Of a stretch of DNA of 64,000 nt, positions 7,909 through 18,799 are shown piece by piece. This stretch comes from Reyranella sp. CPCC 100927 (GTDB lineage: Bacteria > Pseudomonadota > Alphaproteobacteria > Reyranellales > Reyranellaceae). The notes under the pieces were generated by a model. That model worked only from the letters and a program-made list of their open reading frames with translations, was not told the origin of the DNA and ran no database searches. Position 1 is the stretch's first letter; each line of letters starts with the position of its first letter. The position numbers were made by a program, and so were the translations under genes. The stretch is from NCBI RefSeq assembly GCF_007859315.1, contig NZ_VOHA01000001.1, positions 620,001 through 684,000 of the forward strand, given 5' to 3'.

Positions 7909-8970
7909 ATGACCCGCCGTGCAGCATTGACCGGCCCTGGTGTTTGGCTCGGTGCCGAGATGGCATCATCAGGGCGCTGGATTCGCACCCTGCCGGATAG
8001 CGCGCGAGCGGAGATTGATGCGGCCCTCAACGATGTGAACCGCCGTGGCCTTGCCTGGCATCAGATCCGGCGCGAGGACTTCCCGCTGCCCTCGCTTGAA
8101 GCCCTGCTCGAAGATGTCGCCGAGGAACTCGAGAACGGCAGCGGCATGGTCAAGCTGCGCGGTGTGCCGGTTGCTGACTATGACGAAACGGCACTGCGGC
8201 AGATCTATTTCGGGATCGGATCGCATGTGGGTGCGCCGGTCTTCCAGAACCGCAGCGGCGAACTCATGCGCGCCATCCGGGACGAGGGCGCCGAAGTCGG
8301 CCAGCGCTATGGCCAGATCGAGGGCAAGGGTGACGGCAAGCCGTTCCTGTCGTCCTACGCCCGCACCCTGAGCAACGGTCGCCTGCGCTTCCACACCGAC
8401 CGTACCGACGTCGTGGCGCTGCTCTGCGTGCGGCAGGCCAAGTCGGGTGGCGTCAGCAAGATCTGCAGTTCGGCCGCGGTACACAACGCTTTCCTCGAGC
8501 GCCGGCCGGACCTGCTGGAGGTGCTGTTCCAGGATTTCTGGCGCAGCCGCCTGGGCGAAGAGTCGGACAGGGCCGAAACCGTCTATCCGCTGCCGATCTT
8601 TGGCGTGCGCGACGGGCGTTTCACCAGCCACTATTCACTGACCTATATCGAGGCGGCCGAACTGGTGCCCGGCGTGCCGAAGCTGACATCCGTGCAGCGC
8701 GAGGCGATCGACATGCTGATGGCGCTGGCCGAGGAACTGAGCTTCGAGATGACGCTCGCGCCGGGCGACATTCAATTCCTCAACAGCCACATCACCTACC
8801 ACGGCCGTACGCCCTTCGAGGACGACAGGTCGACCGGCCATGACCGGATGCTGCTGCGGTTGTGGCTGACGATGCCCAACAGCCGCGCCTTGCCGGCTGG
8901 TCACGAGGTGCTGTGGGGCAGCATCGATGCCGGTGCCCGGCGTGGCGGCATTGCCCAAGCCACGGTGTAA
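7909..8970 (+). CDS. TauD/TfdA-family Fe(II)/2-oxoglutarate dioxygenase
   Basis: This 353-residue protein belongs to the cupin-like iron/2-oxoglutarate dioxygenases. The HxD iron motif is in RFHTDRTDVV (about residue 165) and the distal histidine in NSHITYHGRTPFED (about 295), followed by MLLRLWLTMPNSR, where an arginine usually holds 2-oxoglutarate. The frame extends far upstream, but ATG 7909 has a GAGGCG ribosome site and starts the conserved part. The family hydroxylates taurine, phenoxyacetates, carnitine precursors and others; the substrate is unknown here. An MFS carrier gene follows in the same direction. Confidence 0.87.
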   Translation: MTRRAALTGPGVWLGAEMASSGRWIRTLPDSARAEIDAALNDVNRRGLAWHQIRREDFPLPSLEALLEDVAEELENGSGMVKLRGVPVADYDETALRQIYFGIGSHVGAPVFQNRSGELMRAIRDEGAEVGQRYGQIEGKGDGKPFLSSYARTLSNGRLRFHTDRTDVVALLCVRQAKSGGVSKICSSAAVHNAFLERRPDLLEVLFQDFWRSRLGEESDRAETVYPLPIFGVRDGRFTSHYSLTYIEAAELVPGVPKLTSVQREAIDMLMALAEELSFEMTLAPGDIQFLNSHITYHGRTPFEDDRSTGHDRMLLRLWLTMPNSRALPAGHEVLWGSIDAGARRGGIAQATV

Positions 8971-9116
8971 GGCGCGCCCGCGGCCAAAAAGCACAACCCT
9001 TGCCGCAATCTCAGGGCTGGCGTGCTCACGGGAGGGTTGTCGCGCGCACCGCTCCCGGCCACTGTGCTGCAGCGCAAAATGACCTGTGCAGGGTACCCTT
9101 GGCCGGCGAAAACGAT

Positions 9117-10328
9117 GTGGTGCGACGGCGTGATGGGCGCGTGATCGGTCTGATCAGCGCAGCCCATTTCGTCAGTCATTTTTACATTCTTCTGCTGCCG
9201 CCGATCTTCGGGCTGGTGAAGGACGAATACGGCGTCAGCTACACCGCGATCGGTCTGGCGCTGACGGCGTTCAACGTCGTGTCGGCAGCATTACAGACGC
9301 CGGCCGGATTCCTGGTCGATCGGGTCGGACCGCGAACGATCCTGACCGGCGGATTGCTGCTGGGCGCCATCGCGATCGCCGTGGCCGCCCTGGTGCCGGG
9401 CTATTGGGTGCTGGTGTTGGCGTTTGCTGTGCTGGGGCTGGCCAACACGGCGTACCATCCCTGCGACTACGCCATTCTCTCGGCGACGATCGACGGCAAG
9501 CGCATCGGCAAGGCGTTCTCGATCCACACCTTCGCCGGTTATCTCGGCAGCGGCGTGGCGCCGCCGATCATCCTGCTGTGTGCCGCGACCTGGGGTTGGC
9601 GCAGCGCCTTCCTGCTGGCATCGGCGATGGGTATCGTGGTGGCACTGCTGCTGATCACCCAGGGCAGCGTGTTGATGCGCCCGGCGGCGCCGAAGGCTCG
9701 ACAGGAAGCGGCGCCAGCTGGACCGGAAGGATGGCGGCTGCTGTTCTCAGCACCCATTCTGCGCAACCTGATGTTCTTCGCGCTGCTGGCCATGGCCAAT
9801 GGCGGGTTGCAGAATTTCTCGGTCGTGGCGTTGGGCTCCCTGCATGGCACGCCGGCGTCGGCCGCCAACTTCGCCCTCTCCGGCTTCCTGTTGCTGAGCG
9901 CGGTGGGCGTGCTGGTCGGCGGCATCATTGCCGATCGTACATCGCGGCACGAACGCGTGGCGGCGCTGTGCTTTGCGGCGACGTCGACCATGGTCGTCCT
10001 GATCGGCTGGGTGGACCTCAATTCCATCCTGCTCATCGCCGTCATGTCCATCGGCGGGTTGCTCAACGGCATCATCCAGCCGTCGCGCGACATGATGGTA
10101 CGAGCCGTGACGCCTGCCGGCGCCTACGGCAAGGTGTTCGGCTTCGTGTCGACGGGTTTCAATATCGGCGGCATGGTATCGCCGCTGCTCTACGGGTGGT
10201 TGATGGATCGCGGCGAGCCGCGGCTGATCTTCGTACTGGTCTGCGGTTTCATCCTGTTGTCATTGTTCACCGTGATCACCCGACCGCGGCCGGCGCCCGT
10301 CGTGGCGAGGCCTGTGGCCGCCGAGTGA
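9117..10328 (+). CDS. MFS transporter
   Basis: This is a twelve-helix major facilitator permease of about 403 residues. The loop 2-3 motif is FLVDRVGPRTILTGG, and the second half carries the repeat FLLLSAVGVLVGGIIADRTS. The AYHPCDYAILSATIDGKRIG loop resembles oxalate/formate-type and sugar-phosphate-type MFS carriers. The frame is open back to 8862, but that stretch overlaps the dioxygenase gene and is arginine-rich noise. I place the start at GTG 9117, with GTG 9120 equally possible. It follows the dioxygenase by 146 bases and may import its substrate, which is inference. Confidence 0.85.
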   Translation: MVRRRDGRVIGLISAAHFVSHFYILLLPPIFGLVKDEYGVSYTAIGLALTAFNVVSAALQTPAGFLVDRVGPRTILTGGLLLGAIAIAVAALVPGYWVLVLAFAVLGLANTAYHPCDYAILSATIDGKRIGKAFSIHTFAGYLGSGVAPPIILLCAATWGWRSAFLLASAMGIVVALLLITQGSVLMRPAAPKARQEAAPAGPEGWRLLFSAPILRNLMFFALLAMANGGLQNFSVVALGSLHGTPASAANFALSGFLLLSAVGVLVGGIIADRTSRHERVAALCFAATSTMVVLIGWVDLNSILLIAVMSIGGLLNGIIQPSRDMMVRAVTPAGAYGKVFGFVSTGFNIGGMVSPLLYGWLMDRGEPRLIFVLVCGFILLSLFTVITRPRPAPVVARPVAAE

Positions 10329-10546
10329 CCACAGCGCTTTTTTGCGCTGTTCAAAGTTTTTTGCTTGGATGTGCAGTGATCACGTCCGTGTTAGCGTGTT
10401 TCATCCTATATATTGTGGTCGGATGATCGGGCTGGTCGGCGTGTTGATCGGCTAGATGTCTGTTGGTTGCGTGTGTACCCTCGGCAGCTGGGGCGTAACG
10501 GTCGTTGGCGTGCGCGCGTGGTGAGCGACTCCAAAGAAGCGGAGCT

Positions 10547-10771
10547 ATGGGTCAGGCTATGTGGAAGGTGCGGGTTAACGGGATCGTCAGCCGCTGGGTC
10601 GATGGGGCGCGCTATCCCGTGACCGAGGCGGACTGGAAAATGCAAAAGCTGGAAGGCGACACGTTCCGGTTCAGCCGTTTCGGGGAGGACGACTTCGAGC
10701 TCAGCGGCAAGGAGGTCCGCACCTACGTCTATGCCAAGGCGCTCGTCATCGTCGAGGGCACGTGGCCGTGA
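10547..10771 (+). CDS. small conserved-looking hypothetical protein
   Basis: This is a 74-residue soluble protein with no signal or membrane segment. The sequence is charged and aromatic (WKVRVNGIVSRWVDG, FRFSRFGEDDFELSGKEV), compatible with a small beta-rich domain. I do not recognise a family. The ATG at 10547 follows AAGAAGCGGAG closely; ATG 10559 is an alternative. Upstream is a 218-base spacer containing a short AGCGC-T6-GCGCT hairpin just after the MFS stop, which could terminate that gene. It converges on the YjbR-like gene with 5 bases between stops. Confidence 0.5.
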   Translation: MGQAMWKVRVNGIVSRWVDGARYPVTEADWKMQKLEGDTFRFSRFGEDDFELSGKEVRTYVYAKALVIVEGTWP

Positions 10772-10776
10772 TCGGC

Positions 10777-11199
10777 TCATCCTTTCTCAGTATCGTAAGC
10801 GCGTGCCAATCGCTTGGGCGCCTGCAGGCGCCAGGCACGCTCCAGGCGTAACGCAAGTTCCACGTCATCGATCTTCGACAGCCGGACGAGGACAGCGGGC
10901 CACCCCTTGTAGTGATCGGTCTCGAAATAGATATCCGGCGCCGTTTCCATCAGCAGTGCCTTCTCCCCGAGGGGACACATCAACACCAGCGTGTCCCTGT
11001 CTTTCACCCGCATCAGTGACTTGCCATGGACTTTCAAAGCGGGTGTGCCGAACCATGACGCGACATCGACGTCCGGTAGCCTGCTCGCTGCCGCATGCGC
11101 CCGTGCAAAAGCCGGGCTCAGATCCTCACCCGGCGGCTTTGCGTTGTAGGTTGTCCGTGTCCTGCTACCGGCTTTCGCTTTGGCGCCGCCGCGTGTCAT
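10777..11199 (-). CDS. MmcQ/YjbR-family protein
   Basis: This is a 140-residue protein of the MmcQ/YjbR (DUF419) fold, a small alpha/beta domain of uncertain, possibly DNA-binding, function. Family features are the SWFGTPALKVHGKSLMRVKD strand-turn, VLMCPLGEKALLMETAPDIY and the YFETDHYKGWPAVLVRLSKI segment. The frame is open 35 codons upstream, but ATG 11199 has a GAGGG site in front and begins the basic N-terminus. The gene stands alone, transcribed in the same direction as the GST gene 50 bases upstream. Confidence 0.82.
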   Translation of the reverse strand: MTRGGAKAKAGSRTRTTYNAKPPGEDLSPAFARAHAAASRLPDVDVASWFGTPALKVHGKSLMRVKDRDTLVLMCPLGEKALLMETAPDIYFETDHYKGWPAVLVRLSKIDDVELALRLERAWRLQAPKRLARAYDTEKG

Positions 11200-11249
11200 G
11201 GAGGGACCCTCGATCGTCCCGCTGACGGTTGCGGTTCGAACGTGCAAAG

Positions 11250-12065
11250 TCAACCAGGGGGAGACGACGGCCGCCGACGCAGATGCATGGCGACCTGCGG
11301 CCATGCCTGTCGGCCCAGCGCCTGCCAGCGTTCAACGACGGGTGCCGGCAGAACGCCGATAGCGGTTTGCCAGGACGCGCGTCTCTTCATGCGGCCGTAC
11401 CAGTCAGCGAGAGCCTGGCGTCCCGCCGACTCGATCAGGACCGCCAGACCCATCTGCTCCAGGCGCGCGACATAGGGCAATGCCGTCAGATCGGCCAGGC
11501 TGACAGTGTCGCCAACCAGACAAGCCGATCCAGTCAGCGCATCGTTCATGGCATCCAGCATCTCTTCCTGGGTCAGGACGGCATCGGCGAATTCCGGCGC
11601 ATCAACACCCAGGTGCGCCGCCGCGGCGCGTAGTGTCCGATCACGCCGGTTCGGCATGGCCTGCAGCAATGCCGAGAGCCGGTCGGATGACAGCGCGCGC
11701 AGCGTCGGCCGGCCCAGCACCGCGTAGTGCATCATGCCATTGGCCGGATGATGCACGTCGTCCAGGCGCCGGATCCAGGCGCGCATACGCTGGCGCGCTA
11801 CGGGATCGACGGGGCGCAGGGCTGGTTCGGGGAAGACGTCGTCGAGGTACTCCAGGATCGCCGCGCTCTCGATCAGGATCGCATCATTGTGCACCAGTGT
11901 CGGCACGACGCCGCGTGGGTTGAGCGCACGATAGGCCGGCGTGTGCTGTTGGCCCGCCTGCAGGTCGACCTCGACGCTCTCCCAGGCGATGTGCTTCTCC
12001 GCCAGCGCCAGCCGCACTTTCTGGGACGAGGCCGAGAACAGATTGTGATGCAGTCGCAATGTCAC
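11250..12065 (-). CDS. glutathione S-transferase family protein
   Basis: This 271-residue protein has the GST two-domain fold. The thioredoxin-like half (about 1-80) begins TLRLHHNLFSASSQKVRLAL, with the catalytic-type serine in the SASS turn. The NPRGVVPTLVHNDAILIESA loop holds the conserved cis-proline and glutathione-binding ES pair. The helical half (about 95-230) includes LVGDTVSLADLTALPYVARL. The start is a GTG at 12065. GSTs conjugate glutathione to electrophiles or isomerise or dehalogenate aromatic intermediates; which applies here is unknown. Confidence 0.9.
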   Translation of the reverse strand: MTLRLHHNLFSASSQKVRLALAEKHIAWESVEVDLQAGQQHTPAYRALNPRGVVPTLVHNDAILIESAAILEYLDDVFPEPALRPVDPVARQRMRAWIRRLDDVHHPANGMMHYAVLGRPTLRALSSDRLSALLQAMPNRRDRTLRAAAAHLGVDAPEFADAVLTQEEMLDAMNDALTGSACLVGDTVSLADLTALPYVARLEQMGLAVLIESAGRQALADWYGRMKRRASWQTAIGVLPAPVVERWQALGRQAWPQVAMHLRRRPSSPPG

Positions 12066-12142
12066 CGCGGTGTGCTCCGTCAGTCGCCATGACGGATTTG
12101 AACGGCCGCGTGGTCAGCGGGCAATTACGTCCGACGTCATCG

Positions 12143-13000
12143 TCACCGTTTGAACGGGCGGTGGGCGATCCGCTGCGCCCGTCTGACCTTGTCGGTGCTG
12201 TCGCCGGCGATCGGCGTATAGATGACCAGCCTCAGGTCCGGCGCATCTTCGACGATGAAGGACGTGTGCTCGAAGCGGATCTCGCCCAGCGTCGGATGCT
12301 GAAAGCGCTTGATACCTTCGCCGCGGCCCATCACGTCATGCTGCGCCCACCAGCGATGGAATTCGGGGCTGGTGTCATCGAGCTCGCGCACCAGAGCCGC
12401 AAAAGCCGGATCATCGCCCGCCCGGCTGAACTCGAGGCGGAACTTGGCCAGCATGGCACGCGCATCGTCGGCCCAATCCGGCATCATGCGGCGATGGTCG
12501 GGGCTGGAAAACACCAGCCACAGCATGTTGCGCCGCTCGGCCGGCACCATGCCGAGGTCACCCAGCACCGTGCTCATGGCCGTATTCCACGCCAGCACGT
12601 CCCAGCGCGCGGTCTTCACGTAAGCCGGGTTGGGAATGGTCTCCAGCGTGTGCTCCAGCGCCGGTGTCACGCGAGAGGAGGGCACGGGCACCACCGGCGG
12701 CGGACGATGATGCGCCAGGGCAAACAGATGAGCCCGTTCCGCCGGATCCAGGCGCAAAGCGCGCGCGACGTTCTCGAGGAAATGCGATGACACCGAGATC
12801 GCGCGACCTTGCTCCAGCCACGTGTACCAGGTGACGCCGATACCGGCGAGCTGCGCCACCTCCTCGCGCCGCAGGCCCGGTGTCCGACGTCGCGATGTCG
12901 GTGGTATGCCGACGTCGAGCGGCGACAGGCGTGCCCGCCGGGTGCGCAGGAAAGCCGCCAGTTCCTGTCGACTGGGCAGGGATGGATGAATGTCCGGCAT
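12143..13000 (-). CDS. XRE-family HTH regulator with MmyB-like ligand-binding domain
   Basis: This is a 285-residue regulator. Residues about 13-80 form the helix-turn-helix (AAFLRTRRARLSPLDVGIPP, then RTPGLRREEVAQLAGIGVTW and YTWLEQGR), exactly the MmyB-type N-terminus. The C-terminal half (about 105-275, including WDVLAWNTAMSTVLGDL) is the MmyB/MltR-like ligand-binding domain, thought to bind fatty-acid-like ligands. It is divergent from a DHA2 exporter, so it probably controls that gene. The 120-base shared spacer contains AT-rich ATACCATATCC-like elements, but I cannot fix the operator. Confidence 0.9.
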   Translation of the reverse strand: MPDIHPSLPSRQELAAFLRTRRARLSPLDVGIPPTSRRRTPGLRREEVAQLAGIGVTWYTWLEQGRAISVSSHFLENVARALRLDPAERAHLFALAHHRPPPVVPVPSSRVTPALEHTLETIPNPAYVKTARWDVLAWNTAMSTVLGDLGMVPAERRNMLWLVFSSPDHRRMMPDWADDARAMLAKFRLEFSRAGDDPAFAALVRELDDTSPEFHRWWAQHDVMGRGEGIKRFQHPTLGEIRFEHTSFIVEDAPDLRLVIYTPIAGDSTDKVRRAQRIAHRPFKR

Positions 13001-13120
13001 GTCGGTGATCCGGGTGGTGCTGATACCAGGATAACTTCCCTTCTGGTCCCATCATACCATATCCGCTGCACTATCATCCCGGCGCGCGACCGCGGCGGTG
13101 AACGCGTGGGAAGGGATGAC

Positions 13121-14578
13121 ATGAACGCCATGGATGTTCGCGTCGGCACTGCCAGTGTCCGATCCGCCGATCGGCGATGGGCAGGACTGGCGGTCTTGCT
13201 GACCGGTGCGTTCATCGCCGTCATGAACGCGATCATCGTCAACGTCGCGTTGCCCAGCGTTCGCGACGATCTCGGCGCCAGCTTCACCGAACTGACGGCT
13301 GTCGTCGCCTACTACAGCCTCGCCTACGCCATGGTCCTGATCACGGGCGGTCGGCTCGGCGATCTCCAGGGCCGCCGGCGTGTTTTCGTTTGGGGGCTGG
13401 GCGCCTTCACCGTGGCCTCCGGCCTGTGCGCGCTGGCGCCGACGCCTGAGATCCTGATCGGCACGCGCATCCTGCAGGGGATTGCGGCCGCCGTGATGTA
13501 CCCGCAAGTGATGTCGCTGATCCGCGTGACGTTCGTGGACCCGTGGGAGCGAGCGACAGCCTTCGCTGCCCTGGGCATTGCGCTGGGCCTGTCGGCGATC
13601 GTCGGACAGTTCCTGGGTGGCCTGCTGGTCGACATCAACCCCTGGGGCCTCGCTTGGCGATCGGTCTTTCTGATCAACGTCCCGGTAGGCTTGGTCGCGA
13701 TGGTTGCGGCAACGAAGCTGGTGGCGGAGTCGCGGTCATCGACCGCACGTCGGTTTGATGTCCTTGGCGTTGGGCTCAGCGCGGTGGGGCTAGGCCTGCT
13801 GCTCTATGCGCTGATCAATGGGCGTGCTGCCGGCTGGCCGGCATGGACGTTTGTCATGCTGGCCATCGCCGCTGCCGTGCTGGCGCTGTTCGTGATGCAT
13901 CAGCGGGCGCGGTCGACCGCCGGCAGTAGCGGCACGGCTCTGGTTGATACGGCGCTGCTGACCAATCGCACCTTCGCGGTGGGAATCGTGATGGCACTCG
14001 TCGTTCACGCGACGATCGTCGCGTTTCCCTTCCTGCTGGTCTTCCTGTTCCAACTCGGTCTGTCGCACTCCGCGTTCGAGACCGGTGTCATCATGGTGCC
14101 CCACGCGATCATCTTCATGATCGCATCGCTTGCGGTCAGCCGGCTCATCGCGTGGTTCGGCCGCACCGCGGTGCTGGCGAACGGCGCGCTGCTGACGGCC
14201 ATGGGCTTTGCCGCCGCCGCCATCACCCTGTCGGTCGTCGACACGCCGTCGGGATGGCACGTGATTCCGGCGTTGATGGTGGTCGGCGCCGGCCAGGGGC
14301 TGGTGCTGACGCCGATGCTGAACGCCATCATGAGTGGCGTGCCGGAAGACCTGGCCGGATCGGCATCGGGGTTGACCAGCACCATGCAGCAGGTCGGCGG
14401 TGCCTTCGGCGTGGCGATGATCAACCTGCTGTACTTCGGTGCGCTGCAGGCATCGTCGGTCGGCGCGCAGGCAGCGCACGTCGCCGCTTTCCAGGTCGGT
14501 GCCGGCGGTGCCGTCGCGGCGGCCCTCATCACGCTTGTCCTGGCCCTGCTGCTGCCCCGGCCCGCCGGTCAGGCTTGA
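13121..14578 (+). CDS. DHA2-family (EmrB/QacA-like) MFS drug exporter
   Basis: This 485-residue proton-driven exporter shows about 14 hydrophobic helices. Motif A appears as GGRLGDLQGRRRVF, and helix 1 carries FIAVMNAIIVNVALPSVRDD, the DHA2 motif with N in place of the usual D. Motif C-like glycine-rich helix 5 is ALGIALGLSAIVGQFLGGLL. ATG 13121 follows GGGAAGGGA; the upstream open frame overlaps the divergent regulator and is rejected. It likely exports toxic organic compounds under control of the XRE/MmyB-like regulator. The SnoaL-like gene follows 28 bases later, so the two may form an operon. Confidence 0.92.
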   Translation: MNAMDVRVGTASVRSADRRWAGLAVLLTGAFIAVMNAIIVNVALPSVRDDLGASFTELTAVVAYYSLAYAMVLITGGRLGDLQGRRRVFVWGLGAFTVASGLCALAPTPEILIGTRILQGIAAAVMYPQVMSLIRVTFVDPWERATAFAALGIALGLSAIVGQFLGGLLVDINPWGLAWRSVFLINVPVGLVAMVAATKLVAESRSSTARRFDVLGVGLSAVGLGLLLYALINGRAAGWPAWTFVMLAIAAAVLALFVMHQRARSTAGSSGTALVDTALLTNRTFAVGIVMALVVHATIVAFPFLLVFLFQLGLSHSAFETGVIMVPHAIIFMIASLAVSRLIAWFGRTAVLANGALLTAMGFAAAAITLSVVDTPSGWHVIPALMVVGAGQGLVLTPMLNAIMSGVPEDLAGSASGLTSTMQQVGGAFGVAMINLLYFGALQASSVGAQAAHVAAFQVGAGGAVAAALITLVLALLLPRPAGQA

Positions 14579-14606
14579 GCATCTACCTTCCCTGGGAGAC
14601 ACGAAC

Positions 14607-15008
14607 ATGACCCTGGATGACAACAAGCAGCTCGTCGGACGGCTATCGCAATTGGCGTTCAACGAGCGCAAGCCGGAAGAGGCGATCGAGCTTCTGGCCG
14701 CCGACTTCCGTACCCACGCCGGCAGTCAGGCACGGGGCGCTGATGGGTTCACGGACCTCGTCGAGACTTTCCTCGCGGGGTTCGCCGATTTCCGAGGCGA
14801 GACGCTGCACATGCTCGCCGAGGGCGACAGGGTCGTGATTTTCACCCTGTGGCGTGGCACCCATACCGGCACGTTCCGCGGCCTCGCGCCGACCGGGAAG
14901 CGGGTGGCATTCGAAACGGCCGATCTGTTCCGCGTTGCTGGCGGACGGATCGTCGAGCATTGGGATGTCGTCGATCGGCTCGCGCTCCAGAGCGCGCTGA
15001 TGTCCTAG
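14607..15008 (+). CDS. SnoaL-like (ester cyclase/NTF2 fold) protein
   Basis: This is a 133-residue protein of the SnoaL-like polyketide-cyclase/ester-cyclase group with the cone-shaped NTF2 fold. Typical features are AADFRTHAGSQ, the GDRVVIFTLWRGTHTGTFRG strand pair, LAPTGKRVAFETADLFRVAG and the terminal RIVEHWDVVDRLAL motif. These are small enzymes or binding proteins for hydrophobic ligands; most are uncharacterised. GGGAGA precedes ATG 14607. It directly follows the exporter gene. Confidence 0.85.
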   Translation: MTLDDNKQLVGRLSQLAFNERKPEEAIELLAADFRTHAGSQARGADGFTDLVETFLAGFADFRGETLHMLAEGDRVVIFTLWRGTHTGTFRGLAPTGKRVAFETADLFRVAGGRIVEHWDVVDRLALQSALMS

Positions 15009-15022
15009 CCGTCCGCCTGGTT

Positions 15023-16006
15023 CTAGCGGCGATGCGTCGCGCGATAGGCCGCCAGCCGGGCCTCCGGCGACAGCACGGGCGGTACCGCCACGGGTTTGGC
15101 ACCGAGGCCGCGCCAGAGCGCGACCCAGACCGTGGCGCCCGCCAGCACGGCCGTGGCCAGCAATCCGCCTTCCGGGCCCCAGGCACCGCCCGTAATCATG
15201 GTGGGGCCGGTCAGGGTCCAGGCCATCGCCGAACCACCCTCGGGTTCGATGCCACTCAGCGGCACACCCCAGAGATTGGACAGTGACCAGTTCCAGCCGG
15301 CATGCCAGGCACAGCTGGCCCACAGGCCGCCGGTGCGCAGCGCCAGCAGCGACAGGAAGACGGCAAACAGCACCAGGTTGATGCCCGGCAGGATGCCGAA
15401 GCCGGGGTTGCGCGAATGGGCCCATGTGAAGGCGATCGTGACAATGGCGATGGCGATCGGTGGGCCCAGGCGCACCGCCAGCACGTTCTGCATCCAGCCG
15501 CGATAGATCATTTCCTCGGTCGAGGCCTGGACGGCGAACATCACGGCCGCCACGACGATACCCTGCATCGCCGCCATGCCGATCAGGTCGGTACCGGGCG
15601 GCCGCGGTGTGATCATGCCGAACATGCCGAGCATGCCCATGATCAGCCCGGTGAACAGCAGCGCCAGCCCCAGCCCGAGCGGAATGCCCAGCAGTGCCCC
15701 GCGGGCGTGAAAGCCGATGGTATGAAACGGCCGCCCCTCGGCCAGCCGCACCCACAACAGCAAAAGCAGGGCGGTAAAGGCGAACGCCAGGATGGTGATG
15801 ATCGTCGAAAAGTAAGTGGTGTAAAGCGGCTCGGACAGCGCCTTGAGCAGACTGCCCAGAGGCGGTACGGCCAGTGGCGCCAATACGGCGGTCACCAGCA
15901 CCAGCACACCGCCGCCCAACGGGATGGCCAACCACCCTGGCGTGATGCGTCTGCCCCGGCGAACCTCCGCCACCAGGCTGTTGTCGCGCGACAAGTCGGT
16001 GCGCAC
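15023..16006 (-). CDS. CPBP-family intramembrane metalloprotease
   Basis: This is a 327-residue multi-pass membrane protein of the CAAX-protease/bacteriocin-processing (Abi, CPBP) family. The catalytic-type motifs are all present: the glutamate pair and arginine in STEEMIYRGWMQ (about residues 165-176), a histidine in FTWAHSRNPG (about 200) and another in SCAWHAGWNW (about 240). About eight hydrophobic helices are visible. The start is a GTG at 16006 preceded by GGGGGGAG. Bacterial members are linked to peptide processing or self-immunity, but no bacteriocin gene is visible nearby. Confidence 0.87.
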   Translation of the reverse strand: MRTDLSRDNSLVAEVRRGRRITPGWLAIPLGGGVLVLVTAVLAPLAVPPLGSLLKALSEPLYTTYFSTIITILAFAFTALLLLLWVRLAEGRPFHTIGFHARGALLGIPLGLGLALLFTGLIMGMLGMFGMITPRPPGTDLIGMAAMQGIVVAAVMFAVQASTEEMIYRGWMQNVLAVRLGPPIAIAIVTIAFTWAHSRNPGFGILPGINLVLFAVFLSLLALRTGGLWASCAWHAGWNWSLSNLWGVPLSGIEPEGGSAMAWTLTGPTMITGGAWGPEGGLLATAVLAGATVWVALWRGLGAKPVAVPPVLSPEARLAAYRATHRR

Positions 16007-16130
16007 TGATCTCCCCCCAGTCGACGCATCCTGCCCTGAGGGAGATCATATACACGAAGTGAGCGACCGCGCGACTCTGCACCCGCGTTTCGGACCAAAT
16101 TCTTGTTGGCCGGGAGGGAATGCCCCCTCC

Positions 16131-18071
<1,941 letters not shown>

Positions 18072-18413
18072 TCCCTTCCCTCCCTCGGCGGCACCGAATC
18101 ACCCAAAGCATTTGCTTGTTGATATTGGTTGTAGCCAGCCGATGCGCTGCCTGCCAAGCGGTGTTGCGCCGCAGCATGAAAATGTCGCACTCGGGCTGTG
18201 CGTGTCATCGTCCGCAATTTGTCACGGCATGGCAGCAGAGGTGCCGGACCGGGAAAGGCACTGCCGCCGGCTCGCAACGATCTGAGTACGCTTGAGATTC
18301 AGAAAAGCCGCGCCTTTGACGGCAGGATCGTCGCGACCACCGGCGACCGTCAGCAACTTCGATGTGCACGGTGCGTTTTCTCTGATGCACGACCTGCACA
18401 ACGGAGAATGCTG
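18072..18413. other. 342-base divergent spacer
   Basis: This spacer must hold the acs promoter (minus strand) and that of the small secreted-protein gene (plus strand). I could not fix either one. The open frame that runs through it from 18198 lacks a ribosome site and conserved features, so I treat it as noncoding. Confidence 0.4.
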
Positions 18414-18728
18414 ATGTTTGTCCGGTTCTGTACGGCTGTCGCGATGGTTGGTCTTGCCGCTCTCGCAACAGCGTCACCGGCTGGCGCCCAGTACCCCAGC
18501 CGCGAGGCGTGTGCCGTTTATGATTTTCCACCCGGCACACCCGAATATCGGCTTTGCGTTGAGCGGGAATTGGAAATGCGTCGGCTCGGTCGCATGAACC
18601 GTGAGTACGGTGCGGCGCGCGTTCTGTCCGATTCCGAGCGTGCCTGTACGTACTATGGCCTGACACCGGGATCGCCGCGCTATGAACGCTGCGTGCGGCG
18701 TGAAGTCGAGTTGCGCAGTCCTGAGTAA
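18414..18728 (+). CDS. small secreted protein with two Cys-pair repeats
   Basis: This is a 104-residue exported protein. A signal peptide (about residues 1-25, AVAMVGLAALATASPAGAQ) is followed by two related units. REACAVYDFPPGTPEYRLC aligns with ERACTYYGLTPGSPRYERC, each followed by a VxREhE pattern. The shared pattern is AC-x2-Y-x3-PG-x-P-x-Y-x2-CV-x-RE, so each unit has one cysteine pair spaced 16 residues apart, probably a disulfide in the periplasm. The start at 18414 is chosen because GGAG sits 7 bases upstream; ATG 18408 is too close. Function unknown. Confidence 0.7.
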   Translation: MFVRFCTAVAMVGLAALATASPAGAQYPSREACAVYDFPPGTPEYRLCVERELEMRRLGRMNREYGAARVLSDSERACTYYGLTPGSPRYERCVRREVELRSPE

Positions 18729-18799
18729 CTGTCCGTAGGCGGCTTCATGGCGGCGCGTTCTTCGCGTCGCCATGAAGATCCCGCTGCGAGGAGGATCCC

